Shown piece by piece: positions 7,671 through 16,734 of a stretch of DNA of 48,912 nucleotides (position 1 is the first letter of the stretch; every line of letters starts with the position of its first letter). Source of the stretch: an uncultured Lewinella sp. (GTDB lineage Bacteria; Bacteroidota; Bacteroidia; Chitinophagales; Saprospiraceae); the NCBI GenBank assembly GCA_913057785.1, contig CAJXPD010000042.1:1-48912 (forward strand). The letters are read 5' to 3'. The notes beneath the pieces were generated by a model, which worked only from the letters and a program-made list of their open reading frames with translations, searched no databases and was not told the DNA's origin. Position numbers and translations under genes: made by a program.

Positions 7671-7883
7671 ATGTTACCAGACGGAAGAAATAGAAAAGAT
7701 GTAAGCGTCGGCCAAAAGGTAAAGGTGGTTCAGAAACATCATCAGAGAACTGGGGTACTTACAACCGGATTTGTGGCTAGAATTTTAACCAATTCTCGTA
7801 CCCATCCCCATGGCATTAAGGTGCGTCTAGAAAGTGGAATTGTTGGAAGAGTAAAGGAGATCTTAGAGGAAGAAGAGGACTAG
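7671..7883 (+). CDS. ywbE: YwbE family protein
   Basis: A 70-residue basic protein matching the YwbE (DUF2196) family along its full length: VGQKVKVVQKHHQRTG, then TNSRTHPHGIKVRL and GRVKEI. The family's function is not known to me; the fold is expected to be a small beta barrel. ATG 7671 is chosen because it gives the usual family length; an upstream TTG at 7656 would only add five residues. The acidic tail EEEED is unremarkable. The gene sits alone between the sulfotransferase and ada, on the same strand. Confidence 0.85.
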   Translation: MLPDGRNRKDVSVGQKVKVVQKHHQRTGVLTTGFVARILTNSRTHPHGIKVRLESGIVGRVKEILEEEED

Positions 7884-7970
7884 GTAGACATACCGAAAAA
7901 AATCCATGTTCAGTTTTCGGTAGCGATACTACCTAAAGCCAAGTAATTTTCCGGCAAAAAGAATGATGAT

Positions 7971-9026
7971 ATGGCGAACAAACTGAGTTTTGAAGAAAAA
8001 TATGACGTTATAGTTCGAAGGGATACTACCTATGCAGGGATATTTTTTGTAGGTGTGAAGACTACCGGAATCTTCTGTCGACCCGGCTGTACGGCCCGCA
8101 CTCCCAAAGCGAAAAATGTCTCGTTTTATGATACTTCGCATGAAGCCATCGTAAATGGGTTTCGACCCTGTAAGGTTTGCCGACCGCTAGATGAATTGGG
8201 GGCCACCCCTGACTACATCCAGAAGATTCTAGATGAGTTGGAGGCGCACCCATATCGACGATTAAAGGATTGGGATCTGCGACAAAGAGGGGTTGAACCC
8301 AGTCAAATCCGGCGCTGGTTCAAGAAACACCATAATATGACTTTCCAGGCTTATCAAAGACTGTATAGGATCAATGGTGCATTTACCAAAATCAGCAATG
8401 GAGAATCCATCACGCATACCGCCTATGATATTGGTTTTGAATCTATAAGCGGTTTCAATGATTCCTTTAAATCAACCTTTGATCATTCACCTTCTCAGGA
8501 AAAAGGAAAAACGGTAATCCATCTGGTCCGTTTTACCACTCCGATTGGCCCTATGTTTGGCGGAGCGACTGCCACAGGAGTATGTCTGACCGAATTCACA
8601 GACCGCCCCATGCTAGAGACGGAATTCAAGGACCTAAAGAAGCGCCTAAATGCTGTAATCCTACCAGGTGAAAATGATCATCTACAGCAGCTACAGCAAG
8701 AACTGGCGGAATACTTCGAAGGTAAGCGCAAGCTATTCACAGTTCCGCTACACACGCCAGGTTCCGCCTTTTCACAATCAGTATGGCAGCTCTTGCAAAC
8801 TATCCCTTTTGGCTCCACTCGAACCTACAAAGAACAAGCCGAGAAACTAGGTAAACCCAAAGCGATTAGAGCTGTCGGCCGTGCTAATGGGTTGAACAAG
8901 ATCGCCATTCTGATTCCTTGTCATCGAGTCCTGGGGAGCAATGGGGAGTTAGTGGGATATGGAGGGGGAATGGGACGTAAGAAATGGCTCTTGGATCATG
9001 AAAGAAAGCATAGCTTGGGGACTTAG
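7971..9026 (+). CDS. ada: Bifunctional Ada: DNA alkylation repair protein and transcriptional activator
   Basis: 351 residues with the classic Ada order. The N-terminal metal-binding methylphosphotriester domain has C36, C40, C67 and C70 (FCRPGC and PCKVC); C36 is the expected methyl acceptor. An AraC-type helix-turn-helix region follows (residues ~85-175, with AYDIGFES-SGFNDSFK). The C-terminal O6-alkylguanine-DNA methyltransferase domain has the active-site PCHRV (C317) and the upstream RAVGRAN block. Methylated Ada normally activates its own promoter and other alkylation-repair genes; no AlkA or AlkB gene is adjacent here. The gene is complete and its last codons lie only 61 bp before the VOC gene, which could be co-transcribed. 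Confidence 0.93.
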   Translation: MANKLSFEEKYDVIVRRDTTYAGIFFVGVKTTGIFCRPGCTARTPKAKNVSFYDTSHEAIVNGFRPCKVCRPLDELGATPDYIQKILDELEAHPYRRLKDWDLRQRGVEPSQIRRWFKKHHNMTFQAYQRLYRINGAFTKISNGESITHTAYDIGFESISGFNDSFKSTFDHSPSQEKGKTVIHLVRFTTPIGPMFGGATATGVCLTEFTDRPMLETEFKDLKKRLNAVILPGENDHLQQLQQELAEYFEGKRKLFTVPLHTPGSAFSQSVWQLLQTIPFGSTRTYKEQAEKLGKPKAIRAVGRANGLNKIAILIPCHRVLGSNGELVGYGGGMGRKKWLLDHERKHSLGT

Positions 9027-9087
9027 TCTTCAATCAGGAAATGCCTATCTTACCTCCGAGAGATTCTTTGATCCAAAACCCAACGAT

Positions 9088-9474
9088 ATGTCTAACCCGA
9101 TTCTAGGACTACGTACTTGTATCTATAAGGTGGCCAGTTTGTCTGAGGCTAAGACTTGGTATGCTAAGGCGTTTGAAACGCAGCCCTATTTTGACGAACC
9201 CTTTTATGTGGGATTCAACATCGGTGGTTACGAGCTCGGCTTATTGCCTGAAGAAGAGCCTAGTTCGGACAAGGTTGATACGGTGTTGACCTACTGGGGC
9301 GTTGAAGATATTCAGCAAAAATATACTACCCTGATAGAAGCTGGAGCAAGCAAACACGAAGAACCCCATAATGTCGGGGGAGAATTGATGGTAGGCACTG
9401 TTAAGGATCCTTGGGGGAATATTATTGGACTCATCTACAACCCGTATTTTAAATTGCCAGCCACTGGGGAATAA
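9088..9474 (+). CDS. VOC-superfamily (glyoxalase/bleomycin-resistance-like) protein
   Basis: 128 residues with the two beta-alpha-beta-beta-beta halves of the vicinal oxygen chelate fold: LRTCIYKVASLSEAKTWYAKAF in pieces at the start, and the closing VKDPWGNIIGLIYNP, typical of this superfamily. The possible metal ligands are not all clear by eye, so catalytic activity is uncertain. ATG 9088 is preferred over an earlier in-frame start at 8959, because the longer form would overlap ada by 68 bp and add a non-VOC leader. It follows ada by 61 bp on the same strand. Confidence 0.8.
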   Translation: MSNPILGLRTCIYKVASLSEAKTWYAKAFETQPYFDEPFYVGFNIGGYELGLLPEEEPSSDKVDTVLTYWGVEDIQQKYTTLIEAGASKHEEPHNVGGELMVGTVKDPWGNIIGLIYNPYFKLPATGE

Positions 9475-9555
9475 AAATGGACTACAATTTGTGATCCAGC
9501 CGCCGGTGCAAACGGTACATTGACTACTCACTTTTCCGCGTTCACTCAAGTACTG

Positions 9556-9586
9556 TTGCCTTCCGCAACTGAAAATCCTAACTTTG
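9556..9586 (+). promoter_or_regulatory. Promoter of the DUF2339 gene
   Basis: TTG at 9556-9558, then 20 nt, then TAACTTTG at 9579-9586, an exact TAnnTTTG match. Transcription would begin near 9593. This places the start codon at ATG 9610 and excludes the in-frame TTG at 9520, which lies upstream of the promoter. Confidence 0.7.
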
Positions 9587-9609
9587 TTGCTGACACCAAT
9601 AGAAACCAT

Positions 9610-11913
9610 ATGAATGAAGATCATAAGAAGATTGAAAAACTCTTCGCCCGTCTTCAGTACTTGGATCAGCAGCAAGAGCGCTTCGGTCGGGAAATTGACG
9701 CCATCAAACACGAACTGAATAAGTTAAAGGCGAAAACTGCCTACCCAGATCCGCCGGAAGCACTGATAGAATCTTCCCCATCGACTATCGAGCAACCCGC
9801 AGTGACCAAGTCAGCCAAGCTCGCTTCTAGCGTGGCCGCCACCAAATCTCCCCCTAAACTCAAGAAAGACTCAGGCGGCTTAGAAAAATTCATAGGAGAG
9901 AACCTTTTCAGTAAACTGGGGATAGCCATCATCATTATCGGAGTAGGTATTGGAGCAAAGTTTGCAATAGACAATGACCTGATCAGTCCCGTACTTCGAG
10001 TAATTCTAGGGTATTTGGTGGGTGGGGTGTTGTTGGGACTTGCTATCCGCTTGAAGGAAAAGTATCATACCTATAGTGCAGTTCTTGTAAGTGGAGCGAT
10101 GGCAATTTTCTATTTCATGACTTATATCAGTCATAGTTTCTATGAGTTCATGCCGGATATATTGGCCTTTGGGCTTATGGTAGCCGTTACCGGGATGACC
10201 GTAGCTGCTGCAGTCTATTATAAGGAACAAGTAATTGCCTTAATCGGACAGGTTGGTGCCTACGCCATTCCGTTCTTGTTGAGTGACGGTTCCGATAATA
10301 TGCAGACGCTATTTACTTATATGGCCATTATCAATGTGGGCATCTTATTTGTTGCTTTTCGACAATATTGGAAGGCGCTTTACATCTCGGCTTTCGCTTT
10401 GAGTTGGATGTTTCTAGCAGCATGGATTCTCATTGAATATGATGGAGTGGAGGATTTTGGCTTAGCCTTTACTTTTGCTGTGGTATTTTTCGTCTTGTTC
10501 TACCTGACTTTCTTAGCCTATAAACTAGTGCGAGCAGAGAAATATCAATTGTCAGATGTATTCTTATTGCTGAGTAATTCCTTTATTTTTTTCGGCATTG
10601 GCTATGGCCTATGGTCGCAGCATCCACAACTGGATTCAATGTTGGGGCTCTTTGCCGTATTGAATGGTGTCATCCATCTCTTGGTAGGAACTCTGATTTA
10701 TACCAATGATAAGGCGGACAAGAATGTACTGCTACTGGTGATTGGCTTAGTGGTACTCTTCTTCACGCTGGCCGTACCAATTCAGCTAGATGGGAATTGG
10801 GTCACGTTGCTCTGGCTGATTGAAGGCGCTCTGCTGATGGTGATCGGCCGCTTACGTGCTGCGGATTTATACGAGAAATTAGCCTATCCAATTCTGACGC
10901 TTTCATTTTTGAGCCTCCTTCAAGATTGGGGGGATGCCTTCTGGACTACAGCCTATGATGAAGGCAGTAATTTTACGCCCATCTTCAATATCGGATTCTT
11001 CACTACCTGCGTAGCTATCGCCGTATATAGCACTCTTTTATGGTTGAGACGGAAGAATCCCGCTCCCTCTACCTTTAAGCCTGGTAGTATCTGGATATTA
11101 TGGGGCAGGTATATGCTGCCTGGGTTCTTGCTTATTTCGGCGTACAGTCTATTCGGACAAGAATTGGCTTTATATTGGAATGAGAAAATCAAGTTGTTGA
11201 GAGTCGCAGAAGGAAATCGACAATTGCTGCGCGACTACCAATATTTAGGCACTAGTTGGCGCTTGATCTATACCTTGTTCTTTTTGACCAGCTTAGCTTT
11301 CCTAAATGATTCTATTCTTAAATCGAAACACCTTGCACAGGTTAATTTGATACTAAAGGGAGTGCTTGTGTTGGTTTTCTTAGTAGGTGGACTCCAGCTA
11401 TTGACCGCTTTGCGAGAAAGCTTCTATGACAACCTAGGCCGGCCAGCAATCTATCTTTGGATTCGCTATATAGCCCTGGGACTGTTAGGAGGACTATTAT
11501 TTCAGGCTAGTCGAAGTTTAGTTGGTTGGGATTTGAAGCCACGTTGGGGGAAGGTATTTGACATATTTTTGCATTTAGTAGTCCTATTGGTACTGTCTAA
11601 TGAATGGCTCAATTGGGGCACCACCTTTAAGTTGGGAGAATCTTATAAACTAGGCTTGAGTATTCTCTGGGGTATCTATGCTTTGTTTCTCATTGTGCTA
11701 GGTATTCGGAAAAACAAAGCTTATCTCAGAATCGGAGCCATAGGACTCTTTGGTGTAACCTTATTGAAGTTATTCCTTTATGATATCGCACATCTTCCAA
11801 CACTACCCAAGACCGTCATATTCTTGGCCTTGGGTAGTTTACTATTGTTGATCTCATTTTTATACAACAAGTACCGGACTGCACTATTTGAAGATCAGTC
11901 GGAAGTGTCATAA
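9610..11913 (+). CDS. DUF2339 polytopic membrane protein
   Basis: 767 residues. Residues 1-45 form a charged coiled coil rich in Lys, Glu and Gln. A Pro/Ser/Lys-rich linker follows, and then the DUF2339 signature FIGENLFSKLGIAIIIIGVG begins a very hydrophobic region that continues to the C-terminus, with roughly 20 or more predicted membrane segments. The family is common in Bacteroidota and proteobacteria; no biochemical function is established that I know of. The protein should sit in the inner membrane with the coiled coil in the cytoplasm. The gene has its own promoter and runs convergently into the ABC permease gene, with only 11 bp between the two stop codons. Confidence 0.85.
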   Translation: MNEDHKKIEKLFARLQYLDQQQERFGREIDAIKHELNKLKAKTAYPDPPEALIESSPSTIEQPAVTKSAKLASSVAATKSPPKLKKDSGGLEKFIGENLFSKLGIAIIIIGVGIGAKFAIDNDLISPVLRVILGYLVGGVLLGLAIRLKEKYHTYSAVLVSGAMAIFYFMTYISHSFYEFMPDILAFGLMVAVTGMTVAAAVYYKEQVIALIGQVGAYAIPFLLSDGSDNMQTLFTYMAIINVGILFVAFRQYWKALYISAFALSWMFLAAWILIEYDGVEDFGLAFTFAVVFFVLFYLTFLAYKLVRAEKYQLSDVFLLLSNSFIFFGIGYGLWSQHPQLDSMLGLFAVLNGVIHLLVGTLIYTNDKADKNVLLLVIGLVVLFFTLAVPIQLDGNWVTLLWLIEGALLMVIGRLRAADLYEKLAYPILTLSFLSLLQDWGDAFWTTAYDEGSNFTPIFNIGFFTTCVAIAVYSTLLWLRRKNPAPSTFKPGSIWILWGRYMLPGFLLISAYSLFGQELALYWNEKIKLLRVAEGNRQLLRDYQYLGTSWRLIYTLFFLTSLAFLNDSILKSKHLAQVNLILKGVLVLVFLVGGLQLLTALRESFYDNLGRPAIYLWIRYIALGLLGGLLFQASRSLVGWDLKPRWGKVFDIFLHLVVLLVLSNEWLNWGTTFKLGESYKLGLSILWGIYALFLIVLGIRKNKAYLRIGAIGLFGVTLLKLFLYDIAHLPTLPKTVIFLALGSLLLLISFLYNKYRTALFEDQSEVS

Positions 11914-11924
11914 GAAAAGGGAAA

Positions 11925-14588
11925 TTACTCAGAACGTAAATTATCGATGGGCGGATTTATGGCCGCTTTTAAGGACTCAACACTGACGGTTAATATAGCG
12001 ATTAACAGGGTCACTCCTCCTGCGATCAGGAAGATATCCCAGGAAATATCGATACCGTAAGTATAGTCTTCTAGCCATTTCCGCATGAGGTACCAGCCGA
12101 TTGGCATGGCAATGATAAAGGCAATACAGACTAATTGCAGGAAATAGCGCGTCAGCAGCTGAAATAGACTGGCGGAAGAGGCACCTAAAACCTTTCGAAT
12201 ACTCACTTCCTTTTTTCGTTGTTCTACCATAAAAGAGGAAAGTGCGAACAGCCCTAAACAGGCGATGATGATAGCCAAAAGGGAAAAGCCTGTAAAGATC
12301 TTTCTGGTCCGTTCTACTCCTTCGTACATCTTGGCAAATCGCTCATCCAAGAAAGTATATCGGATCGGTTGATTGGGTAAAAAGTCATCCCAAACAGCGG
12401 TCATTTCTGCAATCGCATCGCCTACCTGCTCTGCTTCTAATTTTACTGCAAGGCTAGCTGGTGTACTTTTAACCAACTCCAAGCACAAAGGCGTTATACG
12501 ACCTTTCATGGATTCAAAATGAAAGTCTTCCATGACACCGATGATGGTAAAAGGTGGCCTGAAACCGTTGGTTACCCGCTGACCTATAGGGTTTTCAAGT
12601 CCCATTCTCTTGGCCATGCGCCGATTTATGATCAAGGCAGTAGCGTCAGTGGCAATGTCCCTGGAAAAGTTTCGGCCTTCCCCCATTTGGATCCCTAGAG
12701 TGGCAAGATAGTCCTCGTCTACCTCCCATATCTGAGCTCCAAAACCTAGTTCTTCTTGCTCTGTTCCTTCTTTCCAAAATGTATTGGCATCTCGTTTCGA
12801 ATCTGAGACGGGTAGATAGTTGCTGGCCGATGCATTCCTGATCGAACTGAGTTGCAGAAGTTGTTCTTTTAGAGTAGGTAATTGTTCTTCCAAGGTATTC
12901 GTGCCATGTAATATTAGGACTTGTTCTTTTTCATACCCCAATTCCGTATTGAGTATGAAATTCATCTGACGGGATACCACAAAGGCACTGATGATGAGGA
13001 TCACGGATATACTGAATTGAAGCACCACTAAGGTGCCTTGCAATTGCTTATTCTTGCTGCCTAGACTCAAGCTTCCTTTAAGCACCTGAATGGGGCGAAA
13101 TTTGGATAGATATAGCGAAGGATATAGACCAGCAAGCAATCCTACAAAAAGGAGAGCGCCGGTAAGCATCGGATAAAACCGCCAGTCGCTCCAGGGAATC
13201 ATTAAACTTTTGCCCGCAATTGAATTGAAAAAGGGCAGGGCTGCACTCGCAAATAGTAGTCCCAAAACAAATGCTAGAAGACTGAATAATACGGATTCGG
13301 TTAGAAACTGACGAATCAGGTTAGATCGGAAGGAACCGACAACCTTCCTCAAACCGACTTCCTTTGCTCGATTGGCCGATTTAGCGGTGGATAGATTGAT
13401 GAAGTTGATTACAGCTAGTAGGAGAATAAGGATAGCAATCCCACCGAATAGCCAAACAATTCTAATGTCACTGTGCCGATTGTGATCATCAATCCCTTTG
13501 GAATACAAGTGGATATCTCGGATCGGTTGTAGTTCTAAGCTGTAATGCTCCGCAATTTCTTCAGCTCCTTGACTGTTTTGGCGCCTAAAGAAAGGAACCA
13601 GGTAGTTGTCTCTAATGGCTAAGAGCTTCGGTGTTAGGGCTTCGGCTGAGGCACCAGGTTTTAAGCGGATGTAGGTATTATAATTGCTGCAACACCAATT
13701 AGCTTGTTCTCCTGGCCAAAATTCTACCCCTACTAAGGTGATAAAGAAATCGTGTTTCAAATGGACATTTGGAGGAAAGTCTTCCATTACACCGCCCACC
13801 TTGTAGGGTTCATCAAGTTTTTCATTTAATATCACTGTCTCTCCCACTGGATCTTGATTGGGAAAATACTTGTCAGCAACCTTTCGCGAAATGACGATAT
13901 TATTCGGTTCGGCTAAGGCACTTTCTGACGAGCCATATACCATTTCTATTTCCAGAATGTCCAGCAGAGATGGATCCGCATAGGCAAAGGTTGATTCGTG
14001 GTTGTTTTCGGTAGCGGAAAGAGGGCGAAATTGATTACTACCAGCGTTGTACCAATCGTAGGGTAAGAGTCGCGCAACCGTCTCGATTTCGGGAAAATCT
14101 TTGGTTAATACATCTGAAATGGGGGCTTGAAAAGCGGTTCCTTTCGTCACTTCTCCACGGCTATCATCCCGATTAATTAGACGAAACACTCGATCTCCCT
14201 GCTTATAGTGGTTGTCGAAACCTAATTCATCTTGGATAAAGAGAGCGATAAGGAGGCAGGCAGCAATACCTAAAGCAAAGCCTCCAATTTTGATAAAGGT
14301 GTACATTTTGTGGCGTAGCAAATTTCGCCAAGCCACTTTCAAATAGTTTTGTAACATAGCGTAGGACATAAGTTGAGAAAACCAATTGCCTCTGACAGCA
14401 AACGGCCGGATGTAATTGAATACTTGATACCAATACTGAAGCCTGGCCCGACGGAGAGAAGTCTTTTTGACTTCTTGTTCGAATTTTTCCAATAGATCTC
14501 CTTCCACTTCCTCGATAAGTTCGTCTTTGAGAAACCAGAGCAAGAAACTATGGGCCCACTTCGGAGGATGTTCCTTATTGATATTCAT
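11925..14588 (-). CDS. FtsX/MacB-type ABC transporter permease with N-terminal prefix domain
   Basis: 887 residues. Residues 1-~75 form the soluble permease prefix domain seen in Bacteroidota (PPKWAHSFLLWFLKDELIEE), then the duplicated architecture of two MacB periplasmic core plus FtsX units. The first unit starts at NYLKVAWRNLLRHK with a membrane helix; FtsX helices lie near 375-490. The second unit spans ~510-880 and ends with FtsX helices preceded by EQRKKEVSIRKVLGAS. Such proteins couple cytoplasmic ATPase activity to mechanical work on envelope substrates such as lipoproteins, peptides or antibiotics. No ATPase gene is nearby, so it must use one encoded elsewhere. It is the second gene of an operon with PadR, 4 bp apart. 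Confidence 0.88.
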   Translation of the reverse strand: MNINKEHPPKWAHSFLLWFLKDELIEEVEGDLLEKFEQEVKKTSLRRARLQYWYQVFNYIRPFAVRGNWFSQLMSYAMLQNYLKVAWRNLLRHKMYTFIKIGGFALGIAACLLIALFIQDELGFDNHYKQGDRVFRLINRDDSRGEVTKGTAFQAPISDVLTKDFPEIETVARLLPYDWYNAGSNQFRPLSATENNHESTFAYADPSLLDILEIEMVYGSSESALAEPNNIVISRKVADKYFPNQDPVGETVILNEKLDEPYKVGGVMEDFPPNVHLKHDFFITLVGVEFWPGEQANWCCSNYNTYIRLKPGASAEALTPKLLAIRDNYLVPFFRRQNSQGAEEIAEHYSLELQPIRDIHLYSKGIDDHNRHSDIRIVWLFGGIAILILLLAVINFINLSTAKSANRAKEVGLRKVVGSFRSNLIRQFLTESVLFSLLAFVLGLLFASAALPFFNSIAGKSLMIPWSDWRFYPMLTGALLFVGLLAGLYPSLYLSKFRPIQVLKGSLSLGSKNKQLQGTLVVLQFSISVILIISAFVVSRQMNFILNTELGYEKEQVLILHGTNTLEEQLPTLKEQLLQLSSIRNASASNYLPVSDSKRDANTFWKEGTEQEELGFGAQIWEVDEDYLATLGIQMGEGRNFSRDIATDATALIINRRMAKRMGLENPIGQRVTNGFRPPFTIIGVMEDFHFESMKGRITPLCLELVKSTPASLAVKLEAEQVGDAIAEMTAVWDDFLPNQPIRYTFLDERFAKMYEGVERTRKIFTGFSLLAIIIACLGLFALSSFMVEQRKKEVSIRKVLGASSASLFQLLTRYFLQLVCIAFIIAMPIGWYLMRKWLEDYTYGIDISWDIFLIAGGVTLLIAILTVSVESLKAAINPPIDNLRSE

Positions 14589-14592
14589 ATGG

Positions 14593-14937
14593 TTATAGGT
14601 TGAAACCTAAGTTGCCAGTGGAAAGAGGGGGGTACTGATCCCATAGGGATTGCTTGAAGGCCTTGGATTCTGCCAAGATTCGATCGCCCAGAGCCGTAAT
14701 GGAATAAACCCGCTTGCGTCGGCCACCTCGAGTAGGAGAGGGGGCGCTCATTTCAGAGTCAAGAAAGCCCTTCTTTTCTAATCTACTGAGCGTAGAATGG
14801 ACGGCCCCAATAGATATCGACCGGCCGGTTTGGCTCTCAAACTCTTCTGCTAGTTTAAAGGCATATGCTTCACCGCGAAGGATGCCAACTAATAGCAGCA
14901 GCACTTCTTCAAATTCACCAAGTTTGGTTTCTTTCAT
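14593..14937 (-). CDS. PadR-family transcriptional regulator
   Basis: 114 residues with the PadR winged helix-turn-helix: EEVLLLLVGILRGEAYAFKL at the start, SIGAVHSTLSRLEKKGFL (recognition helix), and RRKRVYSITALGDRIL (wing and start of the C-terminal helix). It lacks a long C-terminal dimerisation domain, as in the short PadR subfamily. It is translated just before an FtsX-type permease, a common pairing in Bacteroidota in which PadR represses the transporter operon. The promoter lies between two near-identical inverted half-sites (14941-15006), consistent with autoregulation. Confidence 0.9.
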   Translation of the reverse strand: MKETKLGEFEEVLLLLVGILRGEAYAFKLAEEFESQTGRSISIGAVHSTLSRLEKKGFLDSEMSAPSPTRGGRRKRVYSITALGDRILAESKAFKQSLWDQYPPLSTGNLGFNL

Positions 14938-14940
14938 TGT

Positions 14941-15006
14941 TTTGTTACTAGATTGTAGAACAAATATAGGCGACTTTTTTTATTTATTCTACAATTTAGT
15001 AACAAA
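14941..15006 (-). promoter_or_regulatory. Operator and promoter of the padR-permease operon
   Basis: A 24-bp arm (14941-14964) and its inverted copy (14983-15006) match at 22 of 24 positions, with an 18-bp spacer. Each arm contains TTACTA-R-ATTGTAGAA. On the minus strand TATATTTG (TAnnTTTG) lies at the inner edge of the arm next to padR, and TTG lies in the other arm 23 nt upstream. Both promoter elements would be covered if a PadR dimer bound each arm. Confidence 0.75.
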
Positions 15007-15168
15007 TATCATTGAATAGCTCTTTTTGTACGCTGGATAGGGTAGGGCTATGCCTACATTTTTATCTAATTTTGAAATAGTCCGGAGAATTTATCAGAGA
15101 AGAATTATTTTTATCTTCCTCAAGCTAAGGCTGGCTTATCCCAAGTAGTGTAAAGCAAAATCAATATA

Positions 15169-15672
15169 ATGGCTAGAACAGTGAATATCAAGGAATTGAT
15201 CAATACCTTACCCCAAGTTGGAGAAGTGTCTTGGATTGGTGTCCGTCCAGGTAAGCGGATGGAGCTGCAGCAGGTCAATGAAGTAGAAGTATCTGTAGAG
15301 GAAGGGTTGAGGGGAGATCACTATGTCGGTCGAAGCAAGAAAAGACAGGTCACTCTGATACAGCAAGAACATTTGGATGCCGTGGCAACTTTATTATCTC
15401 ATGATGGTATTGATCCAGCTCTAACTAGAAGGAACATCGTCGTGTCCGGGATCAATCTACTGGCGCTCCAAGATCAAAGGTTTCGTATTGGAGAGGTTGT
15501 TTTGGAAACCACAGGCCATTGTTATCCTTGCTCAAGAATGGAGGAAAACCTGGGCCCAGGGGGCTACAACGCGATGCGTGGACACGGAGGGATTAATGCG
15601 AGAGTTATTGTTGGAGGTGTGATCAAGAAAGGCGACGCGGTGGCGCTTTTACCACGTGATCCAGAGCTGTAA
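15169..15672 (+). CDS. MOSC-domain protein
   Basis: 167 residues covering one MOSC domain: VGEVSWIGVRPGKR at the start, GLRGDHYVGR, then RRNIVVSGINLLAL and the conserved Cys-containing CYPCSRME, ending with GINARVIVGGVIKKGD. MOSC domains occur in molybdenum cofactor sulfurases and in mARC/YiiM-type reductases, where the Cys binds or carries the cofactor's sulfur. A stand-alone MOSC protein of this size resembles the YiiM class, but no redox partner domain is attached. It is divergent from padR, and no other molybdenum gene is in the window. A TAATTTTG element at 15067-15074 may be its promoter. Confidence 0.85.
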   Translation: MARTVNIKELINTLPQVGEVSWIGVRPGKRMELQQVNEVEVSVEEGLRGDHYVGRSKKRQVTLIQQEHLDAVATLLSHDGIDPALTRRNIVVSGINLLALQDQRFRIGEVVLETTGHCYPCSRMEENLGPGGYNAMRGHGGINARVIVGGVIKKGDAVALLPRDPEL

Positions 15673-15813
15673 AAAATTGCCAAAACAATACTAGTAGACC
15701 TAACCTACCAAATAGCTAAGCCCTAGCTAAAAGCCAATAGAAAAGATACCCCAAGCGAACCCAATGGTAAGCTTTATAGCATGCTTATTATCATCAGTTA
15801 AAATGTGAAGAAT

Positions 15814-16548
15814 ATGAACAAAACGAAACTTTTGTTAGCGACTTGTTTTTTGTTGGCCTTCAGTTTGCAGGCTCAAATTAAAGACCCTGTGGCCACTGAA
15901 GTGTGGAAACCCGTTCCAAGAGTGGTCAGTCCTGGTAGTGCTTCCAACACGGCACCTTCCGATGCCATCATGCTTTTTGATGGGAAAAATACCAGCGAAT
16001 GGACCCACGGAGACGGTTCTGACGTCAAATGGGAAATGGGTGACGGGTTTATGACCGTTGTTAAAGGTGCAGGAGGAATAAAAACTAAAAGAAACTTCGG
16101 AGATTGCCAGCTACATATCGAATGGAGAACGCCTGCTAAAGTGATGAAGGAAGGACAAGGTAGAGGTAATAGCGGAATATTTTTGCAATCTCGGTATGAG
16201 CTGCAGGTTTTAGATAGCTACGAGAATACGACTTATTCGAATGGTCAGGCAGGGAGTATCTATAAACAATCAATCCCTTTAGTGAATGCCTGTCGAGCTC
16301 CAGGTGAATGGCAAACGTATGACATCATCTACACGGCTCCTCGCTTTAATGAGGATGGCGTAAAAGTGGCTTCAGCTCGAATTACCGTATTGCATAATGG
16401 CGTACTGATCCAAAACAATACGGAGATTAAGGGAACGACTGAATACATTGGCCTTCCCAAGAACAACAAGCATGGCAAGGCGCCATTGATGTTGCAAGAT
16501 CACAGTGATCCAGTGAGCTATCGCAATATATGGATCCGCGAGCTATAG
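15814..16548 (+). CDS. Secreted DUF1080 (3-keto-disaccharide hydrolase-like) protein
   Basis: 244 residues: a signal peptide ([21 protein letters not shown] in pieces, cleaved after QAQ), then a DUF1080 concanavalin-like domain. It contains [32 protein letters not shown] in part, [18 protein letters not shown] and the closing [20 protein letters not shown]1080 enzymes have been linked to cleavage of 3-keto-glycosides produced by oxidoreductases. Such an oxidoreductase of the Gfo/Idh/MocA family is encoded 1.3 kb downstream (17853), which supports a joint role in carbohydrate use. ATG 15814 is preferred to GTG 15805, since it starts directly at the basic n-region. A strong terminator follows. 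Confidence 0.85.
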   Translation: MNKTKLLLATCFLLAFSLQAQIKDPVATEVWKPVPRVVSPGSASNTAPSDAIMLFDGKNTSEWTHGDGSDVKWEMGDGFMTVVKGAGGIKTKRNFGDCQLHIEWRTPAKVMKEGQGRGNSGIFLQSRYELQVLDSYENTTYSNGQAGSIYKQSIPLVNACRAPGEWQTYDIIYTAPRFNEDGVKVASARITVLHNGVLIQNNTEIKGTTEYIGLPKNNKHGKAPLMLQDHSDPVSYRNIWIREL

Positions 16549-16575
16549 GTGAATAGAATCATTTCTATTGGAATG

Positions 16576-16610
16576 GCCTGGGTTTATGATAGTAAACCCA
16601 GGCTATTTTT
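16576..16610 (+). terminator. Rho-independent terminator after the DUF1080 gene
   Basis: GCCTGGGTTT (16576-16585) pairs perfectly with AAACCCAGGC (16594-16603), followed by TATTTTT. It lies 27 bp past the stop codon. Confidence 0.9.
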
Positions 16611-16734
16611 GTAGGTGTATCTGCAGCATACGTTCAGTTAATTAATGCAATCCCTATTGCATTTTTGCACGTGATGGTGGGCATTCAGGCCAAACTATTG
16701 TAATTTCAATAGAAACGCAGAAAACCCTAGTCCA

